64,000 nucleotides of DNA from Liquidambar formosana. Taxonomy: Eukaryota > Streptophyta > Magnoliopsida > Saxifragales > Altingiaceae. Location of the stretch: contig CM077833.1 in assembly GCA_039720395.1 (NCBI GenBank), positions 32,399,478-32,463,477 on the forward strand, in the 5' to 3' direction. Within the stretch, counting starts at the first letter, position 1; each line of letters starts with the position of its first letter. The position numbers were made by a program, and so were the translations under genes. Below, in pieces: positions 48,701 through 60,067 of the stretch. Below the pieces are notes generated by a model that saw nothing but the letters and a program-made list of their open reading frames with translations, was not told where the DNA came from and ran no database searches.

Positions 48701-49700
48701 CATTTGGTGTTAACTACTTGTTTCTTGAGTTTTTTATTTTGATAAATTCATTTTTCCATTATTGGGAGTTTTCTTTTTTCCATTTCTAGCTATTAATCGG
48801 AGTTTCCTTTTTTTCCCTTTCTCTTAATCTTACATCAATAATTCGAAACTCTTGTTAACTGGCATTCTACATTTTAAAAAACCAACGAACTTATTTTTTT
48901 AACTTTCACTTTTTTCCTTTTTTGGGTGATACTAACAATCTTATGGTCTAGAATCCTCTCCTTTTCATCATTTTTTCTCTGGAGAAAAACCTTACCCCAA
49001 CCTTATTATCCAAAAAGAGAAAGAAAAATAGAAGTCAAATTTCGTCAACTAAAACGTTCTTGGGGAGTGAGAGAGTTGGAAAAAATAAAGCTCTTTTGAA
49101 GCACCATGGTGGAGCCATATATTACTCCATTGACAGTAAAGCATAACGAAGAGAAGCCTAGCTAGCGCTAATCTTATTAGCCCAAAAAAAAAGAAGTGAA
49201 ACTTTGTCAACTATAGCATCATTTTTGAAAGAGAAAAGATATTATTAAAGAAAATTAATATCTAGTACATCTAGGATTAACTACTCTATTAGCTTGGTGA
49301 TAAATATACTTGCACGTTAACCCTTGAAAATGAAAAACCAATTGATGAATGTCACTATAGCTAGCATTGTTGTGGGGAGTGGGAGAGTTGGAAAAAATCA
49401 ACATCTTTTTGAGTAATTAGTCCATTGATAATAAGGCATTTGGGTATATGGCAGAGAAATCCAAGATGGGTGTTATTTAGATGAGTGGCCGGGGGTGGAT
49501 TAATTGGATTCTTCGATAGGGGTATTGTCCTAATAAACTCGAGTCTGTGACCTCAATAATCCATAATCCCCCACCACGCCCCACGCCCCACGTACCCTGT
49601 TTTCTCCCTTTCTTTCTTTTTTTTTTTAAAAAAAAATAAAAAATAAAAAAATGATGTTAATATGGAGAAATTGTTTCATGGGTGGTTTTCCTAGACCTCA
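45721..49700. other. Spacer with simple repeats, no gene recognised
   Basis: GA and poly(T) tracts at 45777-45845 form an imperfect tandem repeat. A long A-run lies at 47561-47586. At 48005-48140, gctcatatggttgagtcatt resembles a pol III A-box, as in SINE fragments, but the boundaries are not readable. No exons were found. Confidence 0.4.
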
Positions 49701-52700
49701 TCAAAGGGGGAATGGACGAATTGGTGCTTGGCCTACCTTGCACAAGTGGGCATGACTCAGTGGGATGGGATGGCGTGGCGTAAATGGCACTCGGCCTAGA
49801 CTGTAAAACAAAGCATTTTTCTTGCGCTGAGGTGGGTGGGCCCTAAGGCCTATGAATGAGTTGGATGCTGACCTGGTGAGCTGGTGCCTTGAACCTTCCA
49901 TTTATAGAGCACCATAATAGGAGTTCTCAAGGGGAGCATGTTCAACATTGCCACCCTAATTGCACGACTCTGTGTGAGTCTCCATGCATGCTACACCTCT
50001 GGATTTGGAAGAAATCCATCACACCAGTCGCAGTCGATCTAGGCCACATCAGAAGCCACCCTCTCTATCTATCATCCAGAATATTCCCCATGCCGTGTCC
50101 ACCTGACCCCTCTTTCTAAACATGGAAACTGGTCCATCTAATCAGTCACCCACCATGCGCCACGTCATCAAATAGACGCTGACATGGTATGGTGTGTCAT
50201 GGCACAAAATGTGTGGGTAGGGAAGTCTCGGGGACAATGTGGGGTGCTTCTATTTAATTTTTGTCCTCTAGGACAGAGTTGCCGCTATGCGGGCGGGTTT
50301 TCAGCCCCCCACAGCTATACCTTACAGGAGTCTTCCATAGATAGCTAGATAAGGTTGACCAAGTTCCGATGTCCCGACAGCTTCCACGTGGTCTGACAGG
50401 TCGACGTCTTATCTCCCACGCTTCTTTGACCTTTGACCGCACGTGACATCTCTTGGTTTCGTGGAAGGAATGCCACGTGCAAATGGGTTCGGTAAAGGAA
50501 GTATGAAACCTCCCTTCTTTCGGAGGGGAACGACGTCAAATATAATTGAATTTATTTTATCAATATTTGAAACCAAGATCTGTAATGGCCGATTCAAGAA
50601 TTTTTTTCAGGGGTTGTTGAGTAATTGCCTATACGCACACATACATCCTGTTGTATCTAAATCTATTTTATTACTACTTAAACGAATTAAAACCACTCTC
50701 TTGGACAAAAGGAGAGATACCAATGCATGTTAGCATGGCCAAAGCCATGCTACAATGCATAGATGGTTCCTGATGTAAGTAGTCATCACTTCGATTCTTG
50801 AAGACAAGGTGGGGCCCAACCCCTTGAGGGAGGATTGCGTCTTAGGTTCGTTCACAGTCCACTTGCAGGCATATTCCCGATACTAGCTCCTAGTATTCAA
50901 AAAATTCTATGGACAGAAGAAAACGCAATATTCAGCTGTAGCATCAAATTAAGGTTCGTGGCAGTTTTCTTTTGCAGTCTCCGCCTATCAAAATTTGTGA
51001 GAACCAATGAATTAATAAGGACAACATAATGAGCACATTTTACGGTGATTCTCACACCAACCAATAGCTTCATATGCCCTCTAAATATGTGACTGTCCTC
51101 TTTTTGAAATGAAATTATTATTATTATTATTTTTACATAAAAAAAGAAACAAACTGAATTATCAATGGCCTTACATTACAAATTAATGTTGAAATCTGTG
51201 TTTTAGTTACAAAAGTTTAACATGCCTCGACTTGGTCCAATAGAGTAGCAACTGTGATGATTGTCTTAGACCTTAATTTAGAATTAAAGGACCCAATTCA
51301 TTCATTAAAGAGCCTCCTATATAAGAAGCCCCATTTAGAATTTTGACCTCAAGCCCTATTTATAAATGCTTCATTTATAATTTTAGTCCTAGGCTTCATT
51401 TATAATTTTAGTGTTAGGCTATAATTTGTATTGGCCTACTACCCCTTCATACTTAGGACATAATGCAAATTTAATAGGCTCCTTAATCATGAGCTAATTA
51501 AGACTAGTTTCTTCATTTATCCACATTAGAATTTGTGTGCTAAACTAGTCTCGAAGCCATATATGTTTCTTCCTGATGTCAATTGAAGGAGTTTTTGGGA
51601 TTAATTGTCTTTGCTAAAAGCTCTAATTGTGATCGAGGTGGCTAATCAAATTAAATATGAGGCAATCAAACTGTGAAATTAGATTCAAACCCTCATCCCC
51701 TCTTTAAATTGTGCAAAAATGGCTTAACTTCAGAGTTTTTATTTATTTATATTATTATTATTATTATATTGTTCTGTTCATGGACCTTGTGATACACTAT
51801 AGCATCAGTAGTATTTATTTAGGGAAGTGAAAAAAAGAAAAATGAAAAAAAGGTTAGCCTCGTGGGGACATATTGCTTTTTCTTTTTTTTTTTTTTTTTT
51901 TTTAAGAACACAAACAAATACTAATTTTGGAAAACACTGTGGATATAGTATTTTCAAAAGAATGTCTAATCAGAAGAGGAATATCCCACTCACTGTTTTT
52001 GCACTGAGGTTGCACTGAGGTGATGGCAGAACATTTCAAAATAAATCTTTAGAGCATTTCCAAGGGTATTAGTTATTTTTTTGTTATTTTTACTAGCAAA
52101 ATGATATTTTTTTAAAATAGCTAACTAGCTATCTAAGTGACTATTCCGAGGGTACTAGTTAATTTTGAACTATTTCAAAATTTTTATTTCTAATATTTCC
52201 TTTTTAAGTCATTTGATGGATAGATAAAAAAGGAATGATGCATAAAGAGAGGACAAGTGTCATTTTTTTAAACTAAAAATAGTTTAGTTGACGAATGTTC
52301 GTTAGCTAAATGTAGTTAGTCGAAATGAAGATAGTTAAAAAAGTAGCCCTTTGGAAAAGAAAAAAAATGTGTTTTAACTAGATAAAATAGGTAAGAAAGA
52401 TTGGATAATTAACCCATTGAATATGGTTTATAACCCACTCCTAAACTTATCTACACATAAATTCATGGTAATTAGTTACGAGGAAATGGTAAACACTAAA
52501 GAGAACTCTCTCTGTGGTACCAATTAATAATTTAGGTGTATGAGTAGTTGAGTAGTACGTACTAATTTCAGTGGGTCTGAGTTTTGTGAATAGAAAAGTA
52601 TTTCTTTTTAAATTTTCTAAGAGGTTTTTGGATGTTTTTGTCATTCCAACAATAATAATAACCTGGTGCCTTACCCTACTTGACGCTACCTGGCTATTAA

Positions 52701-53388
52701 TTAGAGATTTGTCTCTGAGGGGATGAGTCAAACTCTCAATTGATAGGCCTTTATAACCGGCCAACACAGATTACATATATATCCACTAGAGGCATGGGTA
52801 CCTCATTTTCATTACTTATCTCATAAGGAACCAAATCAAACATAGTTTGGAGTTTGGAGTGAAGCCATACAGAATCAGCGAACTTCACTTAACACAAATC
52901 AAGGTTAATTAACACAAATCAAGGTTAATTAACCAAAGCTAAAAAGAACATATGCCTTGCCCTAAAATGTAATTTGAATCTTTTAGTGCTTTACTCTATT
53001 TTAATTCTTAGTTCTATTACGCGGATTAAGTTTCTCAAATTGCTAACACCGGGCATCTTTAGAGCGCGTGAAAACATACCTATGAAAAGGGAAATATGCT
53101 GCGTTTAAGCTACAATAAAATTCTTTGGGTATTATAATAATCAATTAAAAGTTTTATTTTTTATATTTAAACTTAAAGAAGCGAGGATGGTATATATCAC
53201 ATTAGTATATGAACATAGTCCTAACAATAGGGTGAAATGGACCCCTCCAGAGTAACATTACAAAGTAATCCTCGCGAAGCTAACATATGTGACCTGATCA
53301 ATTTATTTGACTTTTCTCTATTATAAGATTTACTTATATAAAAAAAAAAAAAAAAAAAACCGTTAATTGAGATAATTCAGCAGAAGCT
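49701..53388. other. GC-richer spacer then AT-rich spacer, no gene recognised
   Basis: 49700-50540 is GC-richer than its surroundings and holds a cluster of W-box and CACGTG motifs at 50355-50479. The remainder to 53388 is AT-rich, with a T-run at about 51881-51903, a small direct repeat (ttaacacaaatcaagg at about 52890 and 52910), and an A-run at 53340-53359. No protein motif was found. Confidence 0.45.
50355..50479. promoter_or_regulatory. Cluster of W-box and G-box motifs
   Basis: TTGACC occurs at 50355-50360, and TTTGACC twice in direct contact at 50425-50438. CACGTG hexamers occur at about 50385-50390, 50440-50445 and 50474-50479. WRKY factors bind TTGAC(C/T), and bZIP/bHLH factors bind CACGTG. 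Six such sites in 125 bp look like a control region, but no gene start is visible close by. The nearest plus-strand gene (AHL) starts 3.8 kb downstream. Confidence 0.4.
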
Positions 53389-53526
53389 ATGGCAGCAGAC
53401 GAGACGCGACCGAGAGGAGAGTGCGGTGATGGTGTACTTTCCAAGTGTCAAGACCTTTGTCTTGGACTCTTGGTAAGTGCCTGCTTCTGCTTTTACCGCA
53501 ACGCTTTCCACCGTTTCCTTGTCTAA
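53389..53526 (+). CDS. Short open frame in the AHL upstream region (uncertain)
   Basis: A 45-codon frame MAADETRPRGECGDGVLS, continuing through CQDLCLGLLVSACFCF and ending at TAA. It has a protein-like N-terminus and a hydrophobic, Cys-rich second half. A GTAAGT donor-like site (53473-53478) falls inside it, so it may instead be the first exon of a spliced leader or of an unrelated small gene. I do not recognise it. It lies about 0.9 kb before the AHL start and might be part of that gene's leader. Confidence 0.2.
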   Translation: MAADETRPRGECGDGVLSKCQDLCLGLLVSACFCFYRNAFHRFLV

Positions 53527-54302
53527 ACTCATATGAATCACACCTCCGTTTCGGAAATTCAAGCGCGTGGATTTCTCGGACGTGTTCCGTTCTTTTCTTT
53601 TTAGCCTCGGCTCGGAACTCAACAGTTGAAACTTATTTGAGAATTTTCACTGCTACTTCTAGGTTTGTGCTCTTTCTTCATATTTAAGCTAGCTTGTGTA
53701 TGGTTCGTCTTTCTCGTTGTTGATGAGTCTGATCTGTTCCGGACAAGTCACGATATGCGGTTCAGAAAAAGGTAGAAATCATTCATGAGCTGCGGATATA
53801 TTTTGACAGCTTGTTCTGGGTTTCAGATTTTATCAAGAAACATTGCCCATAGAAGGTTGTAACTCCAGAGAAATTCAGACTTTGGCAGCGTCGATTAGAG
53901 GGCATGTTCGGGTTTTACACAAGTTCTTTGTATTTGGTCGAATAATAGTGCACAAATCTGGATAGGAGAGCAATCAAGATGATGTGGAAAATATATGGAA
54001 TTAGTCACTGATAAAGACGCTCTCGGATTCTAAATTTTGACTTTTAGATCTGAAATTTTAGAGTCTTCGGTGAACGTCTAAGATTTTTGATATCTAGCTA
54101 TACGGAAACAAGAAAGCCCAAGGAGAGTGAGCGAGAGAGCAGTTTGCTGGGTTGGTTTTGTTTTGTCTTCAATTATATACATATATACACAAGCGCAGAT
54201 CGAAATTCAAGTGTGAAGGAGATCGAGCAGATCGAAAGAGAAATTAAAAGGGAAAGAAGGAAGAAGCTGGCAAATAAGTGGTGGGAGAGAATAGATGTGG
54301 CG

Positions 54303-55172
54303 ATGGCGGGGTATGAGCCAGGCCCAGGTTCTCGCTACGTCCACCAGCTCCTCCGACCCGAACTGCACCTCCAAAGACCATCCCTACTGCCACATCAACA
54401 ATCCTCCGATTCAAGGGACTCGCCCGACAGAGACCAAAAACCCGACCAAGAAGCCGGCGCCACCAGTTCTGGTGCCGCAGCAACAACCTCGACCCGCCGC
54501 CCGCGAGGACGTCCTCCGGGGTCCAAAAACAAGCCGAAACCACCAATCATCGTAACACGCGACAGCCCCAATGCCCTCCGATCCCACGTGCTCGAAGTCT
54601 CTGCCGGTGCCGACATTGTGGAAAGTGTAACGAATTATGCCAGGCGAAGGGGAAGAGGCGTCTCTGTTCTCAGCGGAAGTGGCACGGTTGCAAATGTCAC
54701 GTTGCGTCAACCGGCGGTTCCTGCGGGGAGTGTAGTCACGCTGCACGGTAGGTTTGAGATCCTTTCACTATCGGGCACGGTGCTTCCGCCACCTGCGCCG
54801 CCCGGTGCGGGTGGGCTGTCGATATTTTTGTCCGGTGGGCAGGGACAGGTTGTTGGAGGGAGTGTTGTGGGTCCGTTGGTGGCTTCAGGTCCAGTGGTTT
54901 TGATGGCCGCATCGTTTGCAAATGCAGTGTTTGAACGGTTGCCGTTGGAGGAGGAGGGGGAGGGGGGCCTGCAGGTCCAACCAGCTGCTTCCCAATCTTC
55001 GGGGGTTACCGGAGGTGGCCGTGGTGGCCACATCGGAGATGGAGGAGGCAGCAGTGGCGGCGGCAGCGGCGGTGGTGTTGCTCTCTTTAATATGGGTTCA
55101 AACATGGCAAATTTTCCTTTTTCAGGTGATTTGTTTGGATGGGGTGGAAGTGCTGCAAGGCCTCCATTTTAA
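54303..55172 (+). CDS. AHL: AT-hook motif nuclear-localised protein (AHL, clade A type, intronless)
   Basis: Single exon, 870 nt, 289 aa. The start [17 protein letters not shown] is chosen because it matches the family N-terminus; the frame is open for a further 72 codons upstream but that stretch lacks protein character. Residues 66-78 [13 protein letters not shown] form a type I AT-hook that binds the minor groove of AT-rich DNA. Residues about 82-215 form the PPC/DUF296 domain ([32 protein letters not shown] at 149-160, ending [17 protein letters not shown]), which mediates trimerisation and partner binding. The Gly/Ser-rich tail ends [12 protein letters not shown]. Lack of introns fits clade A (one AT-hook plus PPC). 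Family members act in chromatin at nuclear matrix regions and restrain growth, modulate flowering or defence. The exact orthologue is not determinable. Confidence 0.95.
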   Translation: MAGYEPGPGSRYVHQLLRPELHLQRPSLLPHQQSSDSRDSPDRDQKPDQEAGATSSGAAATTSTRRPRGRPPGSKNKPKPPIIVTRDSPNALRSHVLEVSAGADIVESVTNYARRRGRGVSVLSGSGTVANVTLRQPAVPAGSVVTLHGRFEILSLSGTVLPPPAPPGAGGLSIFLSGGQGQVVGGSVVGPLVASGPVVLMAASFANAVFERLPLEEEGEGGLQVQPAASQSSGVTGGGRGGHIGDGGGSSGGGSGGGVALFNMGSNMANFPFSGDLFGWGGSAARPPF

Positions 55173-55831
55173 TAGCGATTGTAACAAGAAGTTACAAGTT
55201 ATCCCATTTTGAGTGATAATAGGCTGGTTTGATCTCACGAGATTCGATCTCTCAGCTTTGGAAAGGCAGCTTTTGTATGATAAACGGATGTGATATATTT
55301 TGAAGAAATTGGTCTTCTCATTGCTGATTTGAAGGAGAACAAGAAAGGCTTTGTTTGAAGATGGAAGTTGTAAATTCATGAAGGCCGCGCCGGCTTGGGG
55401 TTTTTCTTTTTGTTTTTTTGATTGAAACAGATGAAACCCCGTTTGGAGCATGGGCTTCACAGACTTCTCAAAGGTCAGTAAGTTAAAATTTCCCTTTTCC
55501 CCCTTTTTTTTTGAAACTTCACATCTTTAACCTGGTCGAATAATTTCTGGATGTAATATGGAACCTGTTTCTGTTACACACTTGTAGGGTTAATGTATGC
55601 GTTATAAATTATCCCTAGCTTGTGCAGCACTTCATTATCATATGTTTCATTTTGAATATTGAATAGAAGAGTAGTTTTAATTTTCAGCTCGTGTATTTTT
55701 CTACATTGAAAAATAGGCAAGTAAGATGATTCTTATGGGTGCTTCGTTTAATTCATAATAATTTAAGCTGAATGATAAAATGTAATATATATATATATAT
55801 ATATATTTTATATCAACCTAGTACTTGATAT

Positions 55832-55876
<45 letters not shown>

Positions 55877-56156
55877 TTCTAAAAAATTTCCTTGTTTTTC
55901 GGTTTCTCCAGACCATTCTGAGCACTAAACTGCAGATATATTCATATTGTATAATTGTGCTGCATGTGGTTATGTGTTGTCCATCCTTTTTGCTCCCTTT
56001 ATTTCATTTTCTGCTTTCCCAACTGATAAAAGGTCAGAGTCAAGAACCTTAAAAGGCCTGTCTTTCTCTCACACCACAAACCCTAGTTCTGAACTTCTCT
56101 GATAAGGGTGGAAGACCAAGGCCAAACACACAAACACACACACACACACACACACA

Positions 56157-56198
<42 letters not shown>

Positions 56199-56200
56199 TT
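55173..56200 (+). other. AHL 3' flank with microsatellites
   Basis: Immediately after the AHL stop lies a probable 3' untranslated region. (AT)n tracts follow at about 55784-55806 and 55838-55874, then a compound (CA)n-(CT)n tract at about 56128-56193. No further gene is recognised. Confidence 0.6.
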
Positions 56201-59163
56201 CCTGCAAACTTTCAATGTTGTGCTGACCAAACGTAAGAGCGGTAGAAACTAGAAAAAGAAAGTTCTCTTGTCAGTTACAAATCATTCCGGTTCATGCAAA
56301 AGGAATTAAAGCTGCAAAGAATTAGTAGGCAAAATAAAGAAACCCATGTCGCAAAAATAGAAAAGAAACTATAATAAGAATGAGCAATTGTAGGGAATTT
56401 TGTGACTTTGAAATTAAACATGAAAAGAAAATTATATAATTCATTCTTGGAACCTTACGTTTGTTTCTCTTCTTCTTTTGCTGTTTCAATTAAATTACTT
56501 GAATTCACGTCCCACAGTACTCTAAGTTCCAAAAACTAGGACTCCACAAATTGCTTAACCCAAGAAGCCTTCGTGCTTTGTTCTTCCATTGACAACAGCG
56601 CAGAAGTGTTTTGTTACATTATTAATTTCATAATGTGGCTTCTTTGTCATAGTTTATGGGGGAAAATACCTGCAACCATCTGCATCTATTCTATGCATTG
56701 CTTCTCTCGGGTAAATGGGTTCGTTTATTGCTGTTTTTCTAGTCTGACTGCACACACATGTACATAAGTACATGCACAAGCGGAAATAGAGGGGAGGAGG
56801 GAAGGATATATTGCCTCAAAGCATAACTTTGATGATAAAATGCACCCATGGACGACTAGTCAGTTTATTTGAGGATTTTGTTTCTTGATATATATAGCAT
56901 GAATTCTGATATTCTTGAATTTTTATTCGATTCCATCTTAAGAACATAAAACGTGTACCAGTGTTTTATAGATTAGCAGATCCAAAACCATTCTGAATAA
57001 AAAGCCAGGGAAGTAAAGAATAAAATGTCTAAGTTTCACCTTGATACCACTGATCGGTGGGAGTACAGTCATCTGCTGAGACACATCGTCATGCGAGATG
57101 GGTGCCGCATCAGAAGTAACATGGTGAGAATGTTAACACGGATGTTGATTTATCATCCATTTTACAAATTGACGGCAAATAGAATAAATTAATATGCTAC
57201 ATATCTGAGATATTGTTTAATTAATTCTGCTGGTATTTAATTGATACTTACTGTTTGATAATGAGGATATCGATCCTCAGAATCTGAAATTGTTGTCTTC
57301 TAAAAGGCCATGTTAACACAAATCTACATATATATCTTTTTCCCTTCTCCAAATACCAACATTGGGTAATGGCCTTTTATACCTCCTTAATTATCAAACA
57401 CTATGTATCAACTACCTACAAGCTAGCATATATAGTATCTTATGTTGCTTTGCATAAACTAGATCGTCTGGTTATACAGACCCCATAGGAAAATGCTGTT
57501 AATTCTTACAAACAACCCAATTACCCAAATAACTGGTTCCAAACTAATTTTCTATGCTGCGATATGCAGCAATCACACACACTTATAACTTTCTTCCTCT
57601 TAGTTCTGAAAATTCATAGTTTACTTCACTCCCTCCCTAAGGGATATACAAATTAAAGAGAGAGAGATATGCATGAAGAGCATTGGGAGTTGTTGCCATC
57701 TTTCAGGATCTAGCAACTGGCAAGAGGTAAATGACTATAATCCCATGTAATTAGCCGGTAACCCTTTTGAAGGTCAGCTTCACCGTGTGACATCATATTA
57801 TTTTTATGTATATATTACCATGCCAAAGACAGCACAGATTTAAGTTGGCCTTCATAATGGTAAAAGTTCAGAATTGAAGTCCTTCAAACCTGAAATGCAT
57901 GAAGGGATCAGATCAATCGATCTCATCTGATTTTCTTTCTCTTCTATATTAGGTCATTATACTAATTTTCTATGATCAACAAGTAGAAAGCAAATAAATT
58001 ATTAGAATTGGCAGAAGGAAAGCGCATAAAATCATGAATCTCCAGTGTGTCTCCAATGCTAAAGCTCAAGCTGAGAAGTGTTGGAGCGTCCATGTCAACG
58101 TGTCAGGTTTAATGGGGACTGAGAGACCCCAATTTGCGCATTAAGTGTCGATGTCCGTCCAGATAATTGTAATGGTCCGTCTCAAAGTAGTGCAGATAAG
58201 ATTTGATTTTCTCAAACAGATGATCATATATGCCCTGGGTTACGTAGCACATCATGTCTTGTAGACTTCTTTTCAATCATCCTCCGTGAATTTCAAACCT
58301 TACACGTGGACCCTTAACCCAAAGTTTTTAATTTCGGCTGAAATGTATTTGATTGAATTAAGTACAATCATTACATTGATTGGTCCCAGAAAGCTAGGAT
58401 GTTGGGTTCACAAAAAATCACCTCAGGGAATTAAGATGATCTTTGCATTCTCAATAGTCAATAGAACCTCATTTTTAAATTGAAAATATAACTTGCATGG
58501 TTATGTTGCTCTTCAAATAAATTTACTGAAATTAAATGACTAATTCATCAAATGAAGCTTCTTATTTTTTATTTATTTTTTATGAACTTAATTCTATCCA
58601 GAAAATCCAACCATCTAATGAGTTCTTATTGGCCTTGTGATGCTGATCTAATGTAAACCTGGGCTTCCATATATGGTAATGAATGGCTCCAGCTTATTAA
58701 ATGATCGACCTCATTTAGGGACATGAATTTGTACCTTAAATCCTATATGAAATGCAAATGAAGTCGTTAAAAATTCATGGGACAACCATCTACCCTTAGC
58801 TAAAAAAGAAAAGAAGATTAAAAAAAGGGACAACCAAACTGGCCCTAAATTAGAGTTCTCTATTTTCCGCAAAAATCAAGTTGGAAGAAAGCACTTCATC
58901 CACCCGTGTTATCTTCGCAACCCAAACATTGAGCTACTTATCAAGTGATACTATATATAAATATATAGTATCACGTGATAATATAACTTATATCAACACA
59001 CGATGATAAAAATATAATTGTGTGTATGTATATTTGGGGCTGAGTTAAGTAAGGGATACAATTTGAACTCTGAGCATTAGATTGAAAACTTGGGTGGGCC
59101 GGGCTGAAATTGCCTTTGCAATACTATCAAGTGGTGCAAGTTGCGATCATATACATTTCCGAA
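56201..59163. other. Spacer with small inverted repeats, no gene recognised
   Basis: 57241-57411 is a 171-bp inverted-repeat element (left ttgatacttactgtttgataat; right end reverse-complemented ttgatacatagtgtttgataat). 58945-58974 is a 30-bp palindrome with two 14-bp perfect arms. No coding sequence was identified. Confidence 0.5.
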
Positions 59164-59611
59164 GAGGGGGTAGCTATTGCAACCCTTCAAGTCCCTTCAA
59201 CTTTATTTGTAAACCGGTCTACTTTCTTTCATTTTTTAAGATTTTATAAAAAACATTAAAAAAAAAAAATTATGAAAATTGGTTGCGTCATTTATTAGAA
59301 AATATCATTTTGAATAACTTTATATAATAATTTTTTTTTCAAAATCGATCATTTAAGAAAACTTTTTGGCTGTTTACAGTTTGTATTTTATTTTTATAAA
59401 AATAAAAATTATAAATGGCCAAAAAGTCTATTTAAAAGATAGATTTTGAAAAAAAAAAAAAATTGTACAATGTTGTTCAAAATGATACTTTCTAGCAGCT
59501 AGACTGTGTGACCAATTTTCATAAAAATCTTTTATATTTTTCATAAAATATTGAAAAGTGAAAAAAAGTGGAGTTTACAAATAAAGTTAAGAGATTGCAG
59601 TAGCTACCCTC
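59164..59611. mobile_element. MULE-type MITE copy 4 (448 bp)
   Basis: The left end GAGGGGGTAGCTATTGCAAC and the reverse complement of the right end GAGGGTAGCTACTGCAATCT are inverted repeats. The interior shares the gttgttcaaaatgata and cataaaat blocks with copies 1-3. Flanks atttccgaa (59155-59163) and aattcctaa (59612-59620) match 7/9, a decayed target duplication, so this is an older insertion. Confidence 0.75.
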
Positions 59612-59632
59612 AATTCCTAACGAAATTTAGGG

Positions 59633-60067
59633 GTGTGGCCCACAATGAAGTTGGTCCATCAATTGGATGGATCACCAACAGAAAGGGATATAACTGAGGA
59701 TGATCTGAGGAAATTTTTTTCAGATTGCAACATATCATCTGTCCGTTTTGGTATGGACAAGGAAACAGGGGAATTTCGAGGCTATGCCCATGTTGATTTC
59801 TCCAATAATCTCTCTCTGACAATGGCATTAATGTTGGAGCAAGAGATTGCTTGTGGGAGACCTGTGAAGATAAGCTGTGCGGTTCCTATGAAAGGAGCAA
59901 CAACCGATTCAAGCTCGCCGACAAGTGGGAAAGCTGATGGTGCTGGGATGAGCTCTGGCAGTGGGAAGAAGAAGAGGACATGCTAAGAGTGTGGTGAACC
60001 AGGTCATCTTTCTTCAGCTTGTCCAAGGAAGCAGGCTGCGGATCCAACAAATCCCAGTGCAAGTTGA
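59633..60067 (+). pseudogene. PHIP1-like RRM/zinc-knuckle relic (5'-truncated)
   Basis: The frame reads DITEDDLRKFFSDCNI, VRFGMDKETGEFRGYAHVDF (RNP1-type core) and ACGRPVKISCAVPMKGAT. It then has a Ser/Gly-rich linker and KKKRTC, followed at 59984-59986 by TAA and then ECGEPGHLSSACPRKQA, ending TGA at 60065-60067. The stop sits inside a CCHC zinc knuckle (C-x2-C-x4-H-x4-C), replacing one residue between the first two Cys. The order second RRM then zinc knuckle matches phragmoplastin-interacting protein 1 (PHIP1), an RNA-binding protein of the cell plate. The first RRM and the RNP2 strand are missing, and no introns interrupt what remains, suggesting a truncated retrocopy or captured piece. 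It lies directly beside a MITE. Confidence 0.7.

Noticed and set aside
54244..55105. Long minus-strand and alternative-frame open frames over AHL
   Set aside because: They are shadows of the GC-rich AHL gene. Only the AHL frame has the AT-hook and PPC motifs.
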